This document shows, piece after piece, positions 1-10,439 of a DNA stretch of 64,000 nt. Below the pieces are notes generated by a model. The model searched no databases, was not told where the DNA came from, and was given only the letters and a program-made list of their open reading frames with translations. Source of the DNA: Anastrepha obliqua (taxonomy: Eukaryota > Arthropoda > Insecta > Diptera > Tephritidae); contig NC_072894.1 of NCBI RefSeq assembly GCF_027943255.1, positions 73,633,601 through 73,697,600 of the forward strand. The letters run 5' to 3'. Position numbers and translations under genes: made by a program. The stretch's first letter is position 1, and the number at the start of each line of letters is the position of its first letter.

Positions 1-161
1 TTGCCTCAAAAGCGCGTTTATGTAATCACGCCCTTCTACTAATATTTAAAATTTTTATAGCATAATTGCCTTTTATAATTTGATTAATTTTCCATTTATC
101 AATAAATGTGAGAATTTTTCAATGAAATCATGAGTTACCAAATTTTTTAGATATCGTTTTA

Positions 162-1215
162 TTGTCTACTAAAACGCCACTTGAAATCAGTAATTGTATT
201 GAGTGTAAGACTGAAGACCACAATCAACTAACTAAGTGGACCTTATCAGTGTCGGGAAAATCCACAATAGACCAGGTGTTCACAATACGCCTAGTCTTGA
301 AAAAGACCCATGAAATGAGAATCGACAGCACGAAAAGGGGTTGCCTATATGCCGTGGTGTCTGAATTTGGTATCCCCGCAAAACTATCCAAGCCGTTTGA
401 TACCAACCGCGGTTTCTTACAGGGTGAGTCGTTGTCATGTGACTTCTTTAACCTGTTGCTGGAAAAGATCGTGCGGGACGCATAACTTGAATCCTTCAGG
501 CATTTTTTATAAGAACGTACAATTGCTGTCTTATGCCGATGATATTGACATTATCCGCCTTTACAACCACGTTGTTAGTTCTGCTTTTTCCAAACTGGAA
601 AACGAAGCAAAGCGAATGGGTCAGTTGGTGAAATAGGACAAAATGAAGTACACTCTGTCAACAAAAACAAAACAGTCGGCGGACTCGCGTATCGGCTCCT
701 ACGCCATTGTTGACAGTTATGATTTTGAGGTTGTAACAGAGTTCGTTTATCTAGGAACCAGCATTAAAACCGATAATAATATCAGCCTTGAAATCCAACA
801 GAGACTCTCTTGTCAACAAGAGCTAGTTTGAGTAGTAAAGTCCTCTCTCTATGAACAAAACTAACACTTTATAAGGCTCTCATCGTGACCATCTTATCGT
901 ATGTCGCAAAAGCTTTGACTATGAGGCGTTGGTTGGAGTATTTGAGAGAAAAATTCTGCAAAGATTTTTGGACTTTGCATGTAGGCGACAGCGTGTATCA
1001 TAGGTTATGCAGCGAATAAAGATCCAGCTGAGAAGAACCAACGAAGGTCATGCCATTTGAATGGATACAAACGAGGGAGGCCTCCTCTGCATTTCAAAGA
1101 TCAGCTGGAGAAGGACTTGGCTTCATTGGCGCCGGCTAGCACGAGAAAGAAACGACTGGTGCGATTTGTTCAACTCGGCTAAAATCGCGTAAGTGGTTAT
1201 CGCGCCAATCAAATG
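162..1215 (+). pseudogene. Non-LTR retrotransposon remnant (reverse transcriptase C-terminal half and tail)
   Basis: The three frames together spell the C-terminal half of an LTR-less reverse transcriptase. A polymerase core appears at 520-560 (LSYADDIDIIR, carrying the YADD catalytic motif). It is followed by the VDSYDFEVVTEFVYLGTSI block (about 700-770) typical of the segment after the palm domain. Near 1075-1180 come a GRPPLHFKDQLEKDL motif and a final NSAKIA-like tail. The frame changes at about 490, 640 and 830, and several stops interrupt it, so the copy is dead. The 5' end, with endonuclease and early reverse transcriptase blocks, is missing, as usual for 5'-truncated LINE copies. The exact clade cannot be fixed by eye. 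Confidence 0.85.
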
Positions 1216-1590
1216 TGTAGAAGAAGATATGTTCATATGTATATGAAATTTACATAACCGTATGCATTTTTGCGTTTTTTTTTTTCAAACAATTGTATTC
1301 AGCAATCTAGAAAATCGTGTAAACTATCCTGATTTTACAAATTAGGTATGAAAAACAAAGAGAAGACAAATGAAAACTAGTAACTATTTTTGTTTAGCTT
1401 AATTAAAAAAATAAAAGGGTGTACATCTCGTAGAATAGATCTGATTTGATAATCATCTTTGCCGAAAAACCCGCTCATGTTTTTTACCCCAAAGCGCGCC
1501 GTCGTTTTTGGTAAAAATAATTTGCAGACTCTGATTCACCTTAACCGAAAATGACTAGGAAGGCCTTGTAAATACATATATATATATATA
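1216..1590. other. No gene seen; AT-rich spacer
   Basis: Between the retrotransposon tail and the first SINE I see only AT-rich sequence ending in a short TA microsatellite (about 1577-1590). No open frame or family motif was recognised. Confidence 0.6.
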
Positions 1591-1899
1591 ATTGGCGCGT
1601 ACACTCTTTTTGGGTATTTGGCCGAGTTCCTCCTCCTATTTGTGGCGTGCGTATTGATGTTGTTCCACAAATTTAGGGACCTACAGTTTTAAGCCGACTC
1701 CGAACGGCAGATATTTTTTATGAGGAGCTTTTTCATGGCAGAAATACACTCGGAGGTTTGCCATTGCCTGCCGAGGGGTGACCGTTATTAGGAAAAACTT
1801 TTTCTTCATTTTGGTGTTTCACCGAGATTCAAACCTACGTTCTCTCTGTGAATTCCGAATGGTAGTCATGCACCAACCCATTCAGCTACGGCGGCCGCC
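1591..1899 (-). repeat. tRNA-derived SINE, near full length (copy 1)
   Basis: Read on the minus strand, it begins with a GC-rich head (GGCGGCCGCCGTAGCTGAAT). It then has a tRNA-like box A region (GTAGCTGAATGGGTTGGTGC) and a box B (AGGTTTGAATCTCGG). This is followed by a body containing GAGTGTATTTCTGCCATG and a GAGGAGGAACTCGG segment, and a tail ending in GTGTACGCGCCAAT. The A and B boxes are spaced as in a tRNA, which implies RNA polymerase III transcription in its active form. This is the reference copy; six other copies occur at 3347, 12261, 17280, 18117, 21426 and 47645. Confidence 0.8.
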
Positions 1900-2478
1900 G
1901 TTCAATTAATTTTAGCTTTTAAATGCTCTTCCGTGACCAGCAACTTTAAATTGAAGAAAACCCGCTTAAAATTGCCCACCTGGAAAAAACTGAGAAATTA
2001 CTTTTCTGTACAGAACTCAGATTTTCTGAAAAACTTAGTTTCATCAGTTCTCATGATGATTTTGCCTATCCAGCTCATCAACCATGGACCAAAAACTTTT
2101 AATTTTCAGCGGTCTGCTTTATCGGCGACACAGTTCTTAAGGAATACTGAGTTTTAAGTAGCTGTACTGGCTACCGCGCTGGCGGCTTAAGGGTTAAAGG
2201 GAATTATTTTAGTCAGCAGCCAAGCGATTGCTTTTTCATATACATTTTTAATGGATTCAAATCAAAATAAAGCTACTTATATTTGCTACAAGTAACCAGC
2301 AGTCCCAATAATGCAATTCGTCAGAGAAACATTTGAAGGGACAGAACGGATAAACCGACTCAACCAAAATATATTTTTTTTTTAGTTCTACTGTCTCAAT
2401 ACAGTAACGATCAGATCTGCCAAAAAAACTTCGATTTATTAATTATTTAATTTGGAGTTCAAATTCGAGTTCCCTTAT
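1900..2478. other. No gene seen
   Basis: Only short, composition-driven open frames occur here, such as a 74-codon frame at 1933-2157 without recognisable motifs. I assign no feature. Confidence 0.5.
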
Positions 2479-2963
2479 GGGGTGTTTACGAGTTTACATG
2501 ATTTTTATTAACTTTTATTTTTAGTTGAAAGCAACAATCGCCTGGTGTAAACGGGATTCAAATCAATCGCTCTTAACAAAGTTAGTCACCAGCTAACTTT
2601 GAGTCATTCAACTTATATTTTTAGCAACCCTGGGTTTGTTATATTCTGTACTTAACGTGCGTACATTTTGAAAGTGAAATTGTAGTGAGTGGCTTCGTTT
2701 ACATTGAATTAAAATAATATAATAAACTGAATAAAATCAATATCACAAAGTTATTGGATTGCTACGAGCTTTTGCTATAATAAATGTTATAATTTCGCTT
2801 TTGGAATTACCATTTCACTTGTTACCCTGAAAGGCTGTTCAACAAAAAATCACCTCGTATAAACAGGATAGGAAACTTCTTCACATTCCACTTCACATTC
2901 CCCTTCTCATTCAACTTTTGATCAATTAATTGCCTGCAAATCGCCTCATGTAAACACCCTTTT
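2479..2963. repeat. Candidate MITE with GGGTGTTTAC ends
   Basis: The left edge reads GGGGTGTTTACGAGTTTACA. The right edge is its approximate reverse complement (CTCATGTAAACACCC), and GATTTGCAGG/CAATCGCC-like segments sit just inside both ends. The interior has no open frame. Length and inverted ends fit a non-autonomous DNA element, but no target duplication is clear and no second copy is in the window. Confidence 0.4.
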
Positions 2964-3346
2964 AGATATAATCCATACATATGTACATATATATTCAAAG
3001 TTTTGCATATTTATGTGTACGACTCATTTAATGTAATCTTCCGTATTTCGCCCTCCTGCAGAAATTAATTTCGTTATCTTATCCGGTTTTGCCCATCTTG
3101 TTTTTGATTTAAGTTTGTTATGAAAAGCTAAATTTGGTCGGGTGGCCGGTAAAATATCGAATACCAAGTGAATATATTTTTATGAAATAAACGGTTACTG
3201 ACTCCTGATAACACACGTTTAATTAACATCTCTTATTTGGTCGCTGTAGTAGTCCAATTTAAAAGTTGTTAATTTTCAGTATAACCACTAAATTATACAA
3301 ATACATTTTCGAAAGCTATAGAAATTTTAACAGGCGAAAGATTTAT
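2964..3346. other. No gene seen; AT-rich spacer
   Basis: Sequence between the candidate MITE and the SINE/mariner composite. No coding, RNA or repeat signature was recognised. Confidence 0.5.
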
Positions 3347-3545
3347 TCGGCAGAGCGTAGGTTCGAATCTTCGAGAATGAAACAGCAAAATTATAGAAAA
3401 AGTTGTATTTCTACCATGAAAAAAGCTAATCATAAAAAAAAATATTTGCCATTCGGGGTCGGCTTGAAACTGTAGGTCACTCTAATTGTGGAACGACATC
3501 AATACACACACCACAAATAGCAGGAGGAGCTAGGAGCTCGGCCAA
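3347..3545 (+). repeat. tRNA-derived SINE, 5'-truncated (copy 2)
   Basis: The copy starts just before box B (GTAGGTTCGAATCTTCGAG at about 3358) and continues through the body (GGGGTCGGCTTGAAACTGTA) to GGAGCTCGGCCAA. It lacks the tRNA-like head, including box A, and the last part of the tail. It abuts a mariner fragment at about 3546-3551, so the two elements share a breakpoint. Confidence 0.75.
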
Positions 3546-3550
3546 TCGGC

Positions 3551-4005
3551 ATATCGGTTGGCTCATGCCATGCAATATACTCGGAAATTTTGGGCATGAA
3601 ACGTGAGGCAGTGAAGTTTGTTCCAAAATTGCTGAATTTTGACCAAAAACAACGTCGCATGAGCATCGCTCAGAAATTGTTGAATGACGTCAACGATGAT
3701 CCAGATTTGCTTAAACGGGTGATAACTGATGACGAATCATGGGTATATGGTTATTACATCAAAACCAAAGCTCAACCGTCCCAATGGAAGTGTCTGGGAG
3801 AGCCAAGAGCCGATAGCAGAAAATCGCCGAACACGCAAAACACTTGTCTTATTTATGCCTCTCCCAAACAAACTAAACATGCTATATTGGTAAAACCGTG
3901 AACACATCTTCGAGTGCACCAACATAAAAAAAATAATAATTGAAAGTCGAATGTACGTAGTCCGCGAAATTTGAAACCTTCACCATATTTTTTGAACACA
4001 CCTCG
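3551..4005 (+). pseudogene. mariner transposase fragment with 3' terminal repeat
   Basis: From 3551 the frame reads ISVGSCHAIYSEILGMKR, then VKFVPKLLNFDQKQRR, then VITDDESWVYGY. These are the end of the helix-turn-helix region and the first catalytic Asp block of a mariner transposase (DD34D family). Coding similarity ends shortly after the KAQPSQWK motif near 3790; the remaining catalytic core is deleted. Near 3990-4005 the sequence ends in TTTTTTGAACACACCTCG followed by TA. The same terminal motif closes the mariner at 24363, so the 3' inverted repeat is preserved. The 5' end is lost at the SINE junction. It cannot be functional. Confidence 0.85.
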
Positions 4006-5924
4006 TATGTATAGACGGTAGGGATCAGATGTAACGACCTATATATATTTATATACAGGGTGAGCCATCGTTTATGTCGGTATGAACACATTGAATAACT
4101 TTGAAAAAAAAAACAACTGATTTGTGTAAGTGATGTATTTTTATTTAGTTTGGAATCAATATTTGAGAGCTCACCGCTGATCGCATAAAACATTATTACT
4201 TGGTCGATCTCTTACCGATTTTAGTTGAATCGACGAAATTGTTCTCAAAGTTCTAACTAGAGAACGAAGGTTAAGACTGCCCATTTTTTTAACCTGGACC
4301 TTAAAACATCCCATTAGGAAATACTTCACAAAGAACCTTGAAAAAGCGTTTGCTATTGTCTATAAAAGAAAATTCATAAACTATATTACTTATTTATTTA
4401 TCTTTGTGTGCCTACCCTGCGAACATAATATTACACTTCTGTATATATTTTTGTCTTTGCAAAATAAACTTTTTCAGCCCAATTAAATTTAAAATACCTA
4501 TGCAAGTGCTTGTGGATGTACTATAGAATATGTATATTAATTGAATAATAAAGGCTTTGGATATAATATTAGGAAATCTAAATATTTGTTTAAAATTTTT
4601 CTTGAAGCTCTCGACCGCCAACACATGCTGAATTCTTTTACAGATCTATACGTATGTACATGCATTTATACTTGTTTGAATGCATGCATGGCACTATGGG
4701 GTAGTTTGTGTTATTATGATTGGGATGAATATTGTGTAAAAGTTCCCAGATTTACCACGTCATTTAAGTTTGAAAGAAAATTTTTGGCTTTCATTTTATT
4801 TTGAAGAAATAAATTAAATAATATGATATAAACTCTTTGAATACATACATACATACATAGTCACAATGTACATACATACGTATGTACGTACGTATGCCTA
4901 TGCCCTATGCCTTTTGTTTGAAATTTTTGACTTGATGCCAAATTATTGCTGAACAAACAAGTGGCCAGTTTTTGGCATATAAACATCAAGATTTTACGTA
5001 ATTTCGCACAGGAAACGCTGAAAATACATATCTTTTTAAATTTTGAATGTATAAGAAAAACGCCAGAGTATTTTATCCTAAGTAAATTAAATTACGCCAA
5101 AAATATTTATAAGATAATAGACTTCAATCAGCGATGGTGTGATTTTCACACAAAATATGAAAAATATAATATGATTTTCACAATGATGCACAATTTTTTT
5201 ATTTTAAATGTGAACAAAATACATATTTATGTTTGTAGATGCATGCGCCTGCAGGCATTCGAGTAATTTACGGCCAAAGCTATGCTAAAATACTAAAAAG
5301 TCAACGATGAGGAAATACCAAATAATATTAATAAGAACCAAATATACCATTAAATTAAAAATGCAAAGAAAATATTATTTTGCAAATAAAAACTTAAGGA
5401 AAATGAGCAAACAGGTAGGTTAAATTTACATTCAAGTTCACATAAGCTTCAAACAAGAAAAATTTGGAGCGCAGCCCCATAATGAGAGCTAAAGTAAATG
5501 AAAATTCGCAGAATTCTCAAAATTTAAAATTTTAAAAAGTAAAAAAAAAAAAATATTAATATTTTTAAGAAATCAAAGCTCATGCAATGCTGTGATAAAT
5601 TTAAAGATTTGAAATTTACTTAATGACCTCTCAAGGTTAATTATGCGCATCTTTTGAGATTTAATAAAGACTTTCTATTCCAAATAGAATATTTCTTTTG
5701 AAATTTGTTATTTTATAGTCAATTTGCACCGAGCTGAATTATAGTTAAAGTCATTTAAATGGAGAATTGCTCAAGTGTTCAAATTCTCATGCATTTCCTC
5801 GATAATACTTGTAGAGTTTTACACATAAAAAAATGGCTTCTGGCTGCATATTTTCTATTAATTGAATTCAGTGGTAGACACTTTTATGTTCAACAACAAA
5901 ACAAGCATTTTCTATTACTATTAA
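4006..5924. other. No gene seen; AT-rich DNA with one transposon-end-like motif
   Basis: At 4057-4110 there is an ACAGGGTGAGCCATCG motif resembling the outer end of a Tc1/IS630-type element (a related motif is at 49211), but no partner end was found. The rest is AT-rich. Frames such as 4946-5266 are rich in Ile, Asn, Lys and Phe, as expected of AT-rich noncoding DNA. Confidence 0.5.
4841..4896. repeat. CATA/GTAC microsatellite
   Basis: Tandem ATACATAC units are followed by TACGTATGTACGTACGTATG, a self-complementary tract able to form a hairpin. Similar tracts recur at about 22340, 23570, 35465, 43370, 51535 and 55135. Confidence 0.8.
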
Positions 5925-6390
5925 TGCTGGAGTTCCACAAGGAAGTGTTTTGGGTCCAGTGCTCTATACTACATTTACAGTCGACATTCCAGTATCAAGC
6001 GCTATTAACATGGCAACATATGCTGATGACACGGCTATTATTGCAACCAGCAATTTCCCGCCAGAAGCCTCTCAACATCTACAATCAGAGCTTGAATTTA
6101 TCGGAACGTGGCTATTGCAATGGAAAATTCGAGTCAAATAGCAAAAATCAATTTAAGTTACATTTGCATTGAGAAAGGTAGACTGCTAAAAAGTTTCACT
6201 TAATGGTTCCGAAATCCCCCAGAGCGATACTGTTAACTATTTGGAGTCCACCTTGATCGAAGACTAACCTGGATAGTCCACTGCAAAGAAAAGCAGAAGC
6301 AACTTAAAATGAAAACCAAAAACATGTATTGGCTTTTGGGTCAAAATTGCCAAGTCAGTCTTGAAAACAAAGTGCGCCTATACAAAACTA
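5925..6390 (+). pseudogene. jockey-like reverse transcriptase, first part (interrupted)
   Basis: The frame reads AGVPQGSVLGPVLYTTFTVD, then MATYADDTAI (catalytic YADD), LQSELEFIGTWLLQWKI, then with frame changes NGSEIPQSDTVNYL and KNMYWLLG. These are consecutive blocks of a jockey-clade reverse transcriptase. The copy begins in mid-domain and has frameshifts. At 6390 it is cut by a DNA transposon and resumes at 7298 with the next expected motif (LILKPVWAY), so both halves are one copy. Confidence 0.85.
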
Positions 6391-7295
6391 GGGGAGAATG
6401 GGGAGTTGTGAGACGGGTTTTGTTTTTGGACCCGTATTACTCAAAATCTTAATATTCCTCATATGTCAACGATGGAATCTTTAGTCAGTGAATACTGGAA
6501 GCTATTGGTATGGCCTATTTAACAAAACTACAATTTTCCTTAAAATTAAAATTGTATATAATAATATAAAATATAATACAAAATACAAAAATGTGGGGAG
6601 TTCTGAGACACCATGGTTTAAATCAATAAAAATGACTTATTTTAGTTGTTAGTTCTTTATTAAGATGAAAAATAAAAAAGAAAAGACAATTGTTATAAAA
6701 AAGTGTATACATTTCCTTGATTGCAACCAATAATATATTTGCATCGATCGTTGTTTTACTTAACTCACTCACATACCTCTGACGCGGCATGATAAATGAA
6801 AAATCTACGAAAAAGCGGAAAAACAATAAAAACTCAAATTTAACCAAAAATTTCATGATATATATACAAACAATGCATGAATATTGTGAGGTACTTATGA
6901 AAGATGCGTTAAAACGTCGAAAAAAACGGTGTCTCACAACTCCCCACATTTGTTGTCTTACAACTCCCCAAATCGTTTTTTTTATAAATGGCCGCGTAGT
7001 CATAAACACATCGAACGTTCATGCCCAAGTGAATGTGTAAATTCAAAGCTAATAGGACAATTAATAATTTGTATATATTAACATTTGCAATTTGCTTCAA
7101 CAACTGATCGAATGTATCGCAAAACAAATGATGAAAAAACTCGAAATGCGTGTAAATATGACCAATGCTAGCTGAAAAGTGAGATCGCATCGAGAACACT
7201 TGTTGACACTTAAAATCGAATGTAAACAAATGAATAATGCCGAAAGGTAACAATGTCTCACAACTCCCTGTGTCTCACAACTCCCCATTTTCCCC
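6391..7295 (-). mobile_element. 905-bp TA-flanked DNA transposon, possibly pogo/Tigger-type, non-autonomous
   Basis: The ends are inverted repeats of 24 bp with one mismatch (left GGGGAGAATGGGGAGTTGTG, right its complement ending CATTTTCCCC), flanked by TA on both sides. The 15-mer GGGGAGTTGTGAGAC or a close variant occurs six times: at 6400 and 6595 on the plus strand and at 6931, 6955, 7255 and 7272 on the minus strand. Multiple subterminal copies in opposite arms look like transposase binding sites. A short minus-strand frame begins inside (6790). The element interrupts a jockey-like copy, so it is younger than that copy. TA duplication and the MPRQRYV N-terminus suggest the pogo branch; this is inference. 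Confidence 0.8.
6623..6790 (-). CDS. Short ORF with pogo/Tigger-like transposase N-terminus
   Basis: The 55-residue frame starts MPRQRYVSELSKTTIDANIL and continues LVAIKEM, resembling the first residues of pogo/Tigger transposases before their helix-turn-helix. After that motif it degenerates into Phe/Asn-rich sequence and stops. The rest of the transposase is absent, so this is a remnant in a deletion derivative, not a working enzyme. A frame without a start codon extends upstream to 7009 but crosses the 15-mer repeats and is probably not coding. The family call rests on a short stretch. Confidence 0.4.
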   Translation of the reverse strand: MPRQRYVSELSKTTIDANILLVAIKEMYTLFYNNCLFFFIFHLNKELTTKISHFY

Positions 7296-7297
7296 TA

Positions 7298-7540
7298 CTT
7301 AATATTAAAGCCTGTCTGGGCTTATGATATTCAACTTTAGGATACAACAATTCACTCTAATGTAGAAATTTTGCAAAAATATCAGCGCGCCTTGTAAGCG
7401 CGCCTTGGTTTATTATTAATGCCGACATTCATAAAGATTTTAGAGTACATTTTATAAAAGATGAAACACGAAAATTAAGTGCTAGGAATACCCATAGACT
7501 ACATTACGACCCTAATAACTCAGCTTTAAATTTGCAATAG
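7298..7540 (+). pseudogene. jockey-like reverse transcriptase, resumed C-terminal part
   Basis: Directly after the inserted element the sequence gives LILKPVWAYDIQL, ILQKYQRAL, HIHKDFRVHFIKDETRKLSA and THRLHYDPNNSALNLQ, ending in TAG near 7540. These are the C-terminal blocks of the same jockey-like protein as 5925-6390. Stops and small frame changes are present. Confidence 0.8.
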
Positions 7541-7660
7541 TTTATCTAATACAAGACTGAAAATATATCAAATTTCGAATCTCCCAGACACAGTATAAAT
7601 CTATTAATTGAAAACAACATATCTTAAGTGAAAAGGATGTTAATTTTAAGAACTTTATAC

Positions 7661-7890
7661 AAGGTGGCGCAAAACTAATAGCCTTATTGGAAGACTCATA
7701 ATTTTTGCAACTGGCGTCGTACGTCAATCATATTTGACACTTGTGAATAAGTCAGTTGCAATATTCAAACAGACAGGCAATTGAGCGCATAAAGGTCAAA
7801 ATAAAAAAATTCCTCATCACTAGAAATAATTTTTTTTATTTAGTAAAAAAGTTATTCAAAAACAAAATTGGACGATTAATTTTACAAGAT
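7661..7890 (+). repeat. MITE of the AAGGTGGCGCAAAATTAAT family (copy 1)
   Basis: The left end is AAGGTGGCGCAAAACTAAT. The degenerate right end is GATTAATTTTAC. The interior includes ATAATTTTTGCAACTGGCGT and GTCAAAATAAA and is shared with copies at 11462, 18971, 46882 and 50711. It has no coding capacity. Confidence 0.75.
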
Positions 7891-8310
7891 GTTTTCAGGC
7901 GCAGCCAGAGTAGTAACTATACGAACAATTAACAACAACATTAATTAAGTATGGTGTAGTAAAATTTTCGTATTGAAAACTTTTTCCTTTATGTTTAGCG
8001 TAAATATACCATTTGTTTGTACACACATACGATCAGAAATCAGCTGTTTGATTTAACTTGTTTGCAGTTAAATTCTTGCTGGATATATAATTTTCGTTAC
8101 ATTAGCTGAGAAGGCTTGGTAAATACTGGAAATATTTATATATTTTCTTCAACATAGATTGAAACTGAGTTCATTGTTAAATGTTATACATATGCATATG
8201 TGCATGTTTTCAGTTGAGCTTTTCAAGTATGAATGAAATTGGACTATTTCAAGCGAGTTTCTTGTTTAAACTAATAATTTATCATTTAGGTACATATAAA
8301 AATTTAGTTA
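7891..8310. other. No gene seen
   Basis: AT-rich sequence 3' of the MITE. No motif or open frame of interest was found. Confidence 0.5.
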
Positions 8311-8607
8311 GGCAGCTAATACAAATTCATATTTTAGAGGAATAGCGTACCATGCATTTAAATTAATTGGTGGTTTACCTACCAAGAGGATTAAATTCGT
8401 AGTTATGACTACGGATGAAGCGGGATTAGTCATCGATGGCGTGAGATATTCCGCTCTCGTTGTCGAAAGAGTGGTAGAGTTCAGTGCAGAAAGAACGACT
8501 ATTAAAGAACGGATACTGGCCGGCGTTGATAGCTGACCAAGAAAAGCCAGAATCTCTTCAGGAACGAGAAGAGTATTGGGGGGATTCTTCGTAAGGAAAG
8601 TAGACAT
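8311..8607. other. Roughly 100-codon segment open on both strands, unidentified
   Basis: The minus strand is open for about 100 codons (contains KNPPNTLLVPEEILAFLGQL and NLNAWYAIPLKYEFVLAA). The plus strand is also open except for one TGA (contains YFRGIAYHAFKLIGGLPTKR, KFVVMTTDEAGLVIDG and GVRYSALVVERVVEFSAER). The plus reading has the more protein-like balance of charged residues, with a TAG acceptor-like start and a TTCGTAAGG donor-like end. The base composition is clearly less AT-rich than the flanks. I cannot name a family on either strand; a degraded transposon ORF or an old exon are both possible. Confidence 0.3.
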
Positions 8608-8943
8608 ACATACATGTATATCTTAATCACCAACACCCACAATTGGCTAAATCAAAAGCATGGGGGCATGAACTAAACCGCTTCGGTCACGAAGCCATGT
8701 TGACAAAACCATATTCAATCTATTTTTAACGCCCTCTGGCAGTAGTGGGCACATATGTATCTATATTACTTCATTTTACTTATGGGTGAACTGCACATAT
8801 AATGTGAATACTTCTAAAATCTTCTGGAATATGCACGGACAATTTTTGAAATTTATGAAGCCAACATCCCTACTTTTTTACGCGAGTGATTATTTACAAA
8901 TATTTTAATTCAATACATATGTGTATGTATGTATGCATGTATT
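8608..8943. other. Presumed 3' UTR / downstream flank of the split gene
   Basis: On the minus strand this follows the TAG stop at 8944-8946. No clear AATAAA signal was picked out, and no other feature was recognised. Confidence 0.35.
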
Positions 8944-9379
8944 CTACCTTTCTGTCTGTTTTTGAGATTCCTTTTGTAAAAAACCGGTTGTGGCATCCTT
9001 CAAATTATCCTTAAGGTTTTCATTGCCATTTTGGAAAGGTTTGCCAGCCTCCTGTAGTTTTTTATCTAAGGCATCGGTCACTAATTCTTTTTTCAAAGTA
9101 GCAATACTTGATGTTGGTTTTACTGATGGGCTTGATATTGGTGTCGAAGGGGGTGTTGCTGGCGCTGGTTTCTCAATCGGTTTTGCTGGAGTTGGAGCTA
9201 CCGGAGTAGAGGTGACGGGTTTTATTTCTGGTTTTACCGGTTTGGGCTCAGGTACTGGTTTATTGTCTGTAATTTTGTTTATTGCTGCTGGTTGTTGCTG
9301 TAGTGGTTGTTCCTTATTTTCGATGGCATTTTTGCCAAGCTTTATATTTAAATTACCGAAAAACCAACCGAAATGTTTT
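8944..9379 (-). CDS. Terminal coding exon of an unrecognised split gene (Pro/Lys-rich protein)
   Basis: On the minus strand a T-rich tract ending TTTTTGTAG precedes an open frame of 145 codons including the TAG stop. The frame opens with one leftover base, so it needs an upstream exon ending with two bases of a codon; the small exon at 31740-31787 ends with AG and supplies Arg. Joined, they encode 159 residues: MFALWYLSFAIDEI, then RKHFGWFFGNLNIKLG (15-30), a Pro/Lys/Thr-rich linker (about 57-103, with repeated PxPxKP patterns) and a charged, probably helical C-terminus (110-150: LKKELVTDALDKKLQEAG, ENLKDNLKDA). The N-terminal hydrophobic/aromatic stretch might anchor it to a membrane, but it is short. 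I do not recognise the family. The opposite strand is also open but is a Gly/Val-rich shadow. Confidence 0.7.
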
Positions 9380-9954
9380 CTACAAAAATTAAAATAAAAG
9401 AAAAAACCAAGGTTAACAATTAATAGTACATTAAAAGTGAATTAATGAAATAAACGCAATTAAAATTATATTAAAATGAAATTTGAACAATAATAATAAT
9501 GTAAAGTGGCAATGAAAACTCTAATCTACCCAGCGAACATAGAGGAATATTTAAAAGGTATCGCTTAAAAATTAATAATAAGCGTAGAGTGTTTTGCGCC
9601 ACTGTATACATGTACATGCACACATATGTACCTACAGTAGTACGAGCGAATAGGAATAAAATAAGTTTTGTTGTTGCTAGAAACATGAGATTTCCGCATA
9701 TATACATGCAATATTCGTTTTGACTCAATAACTTAAGTATAATAGAGTGAGTGAAAAATATTTTTTACTGTAAACAAATTTTACATAATGATGAAATGAA
9801 ATTGAAATTAATCGTGCCATCCATTATTAGATGGTCATACAGCCTTCTATTGCATATACTATATGCATATTTGTAGAGCAATGCTGAAGAGTTTCGTTCT
9901 CTACTCTCTCTTGTTTTGGTTGTAAGAGCCCAAAAACGCTTGTAGTGCTTCAAA

Positions 9955-10210
9955 CTCTAGGATCGTCATCCTCTTCTTTTTTCAGGGCCGAAATGTACTC
10001 CTTGCAGAAGCCTCAGAAGGCCTTTGTATCAATGCCTTATATCCTTCATTCTTCTTTGCGAGTTTGTCAATAATCTCCCTTTTTTCTATGCCAATGTTAC
10101 CCGCTACTTAGAATATCCAAACTTGATTGGACATGCCAAGTGCGTTAAATTTTCTAAGGCTCTCCATCACCAATTTGGAGTTCAGTCTCTAGGGCTCTTA
10201 GCTCAAACTA
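9955..10210 (-). pseudogene. RNase H domain fragment of a non-LTR retrotransposon
   Basis: Read on the minus strand, with stops, the frame gives LGMSNQVWIF, a stop, then VAGNIGIEKREIIDKLAKK. This matches the WVPGHxGIxGNExAD block of the RNase H domain found in jockey/R1/I-type elements. Only this block and some flank remain. Several positions are mutated (H to N, GN to KR), so it is inactive. Confidence 0.65.
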
Positions 10211-10439
10211 CGTAAATGTCGCCATTTGAAATTGAATTAAAATTTTCATTTTCTAAAAGTTTTGTATCTCACTTTTTAATTAACTACCGCATTTGTAAAG
10301 ATTTTTTTAAGGCCAGTTTAGTGATTAATGTTTTAAGATTAAATTGAAAAAAAAAAAAAAATATATATATATACGTGTATAGTATATGTATTTTTTTAAA
10401 TAAAAAATAAGTTATTCCTAAACTGTTGAACAATACACT
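10211..10439. other. AT-rich spacer with TA microsatellite
   Basis: Contains an A-run followed by (TA)n near 10349-10372. Nothing else was recognised. Confidence 0.5.

Noticed and set aside
4841..4896. Regular CATA/GTAC array as a CRISPR-like repeat
   Set aside because: Simple 4-bp microsatellite without spacers in a eukaryotic genome.
4946..5266. 106-codon plus-strand frame
   Set aside because: Ile/Asn/Lys/Phe composition of random AT-rich DNA, no motif, and ends in microsatellite-like sequence.
8990..9397. Plus-strand 135-codon Gly/Val/Phe-rich frame
   Set aside because: It is the complement of the Pro/Lys-rich exon 8944-9379; the minus strand has splice sites and sensible composition, the plus strand has neither.
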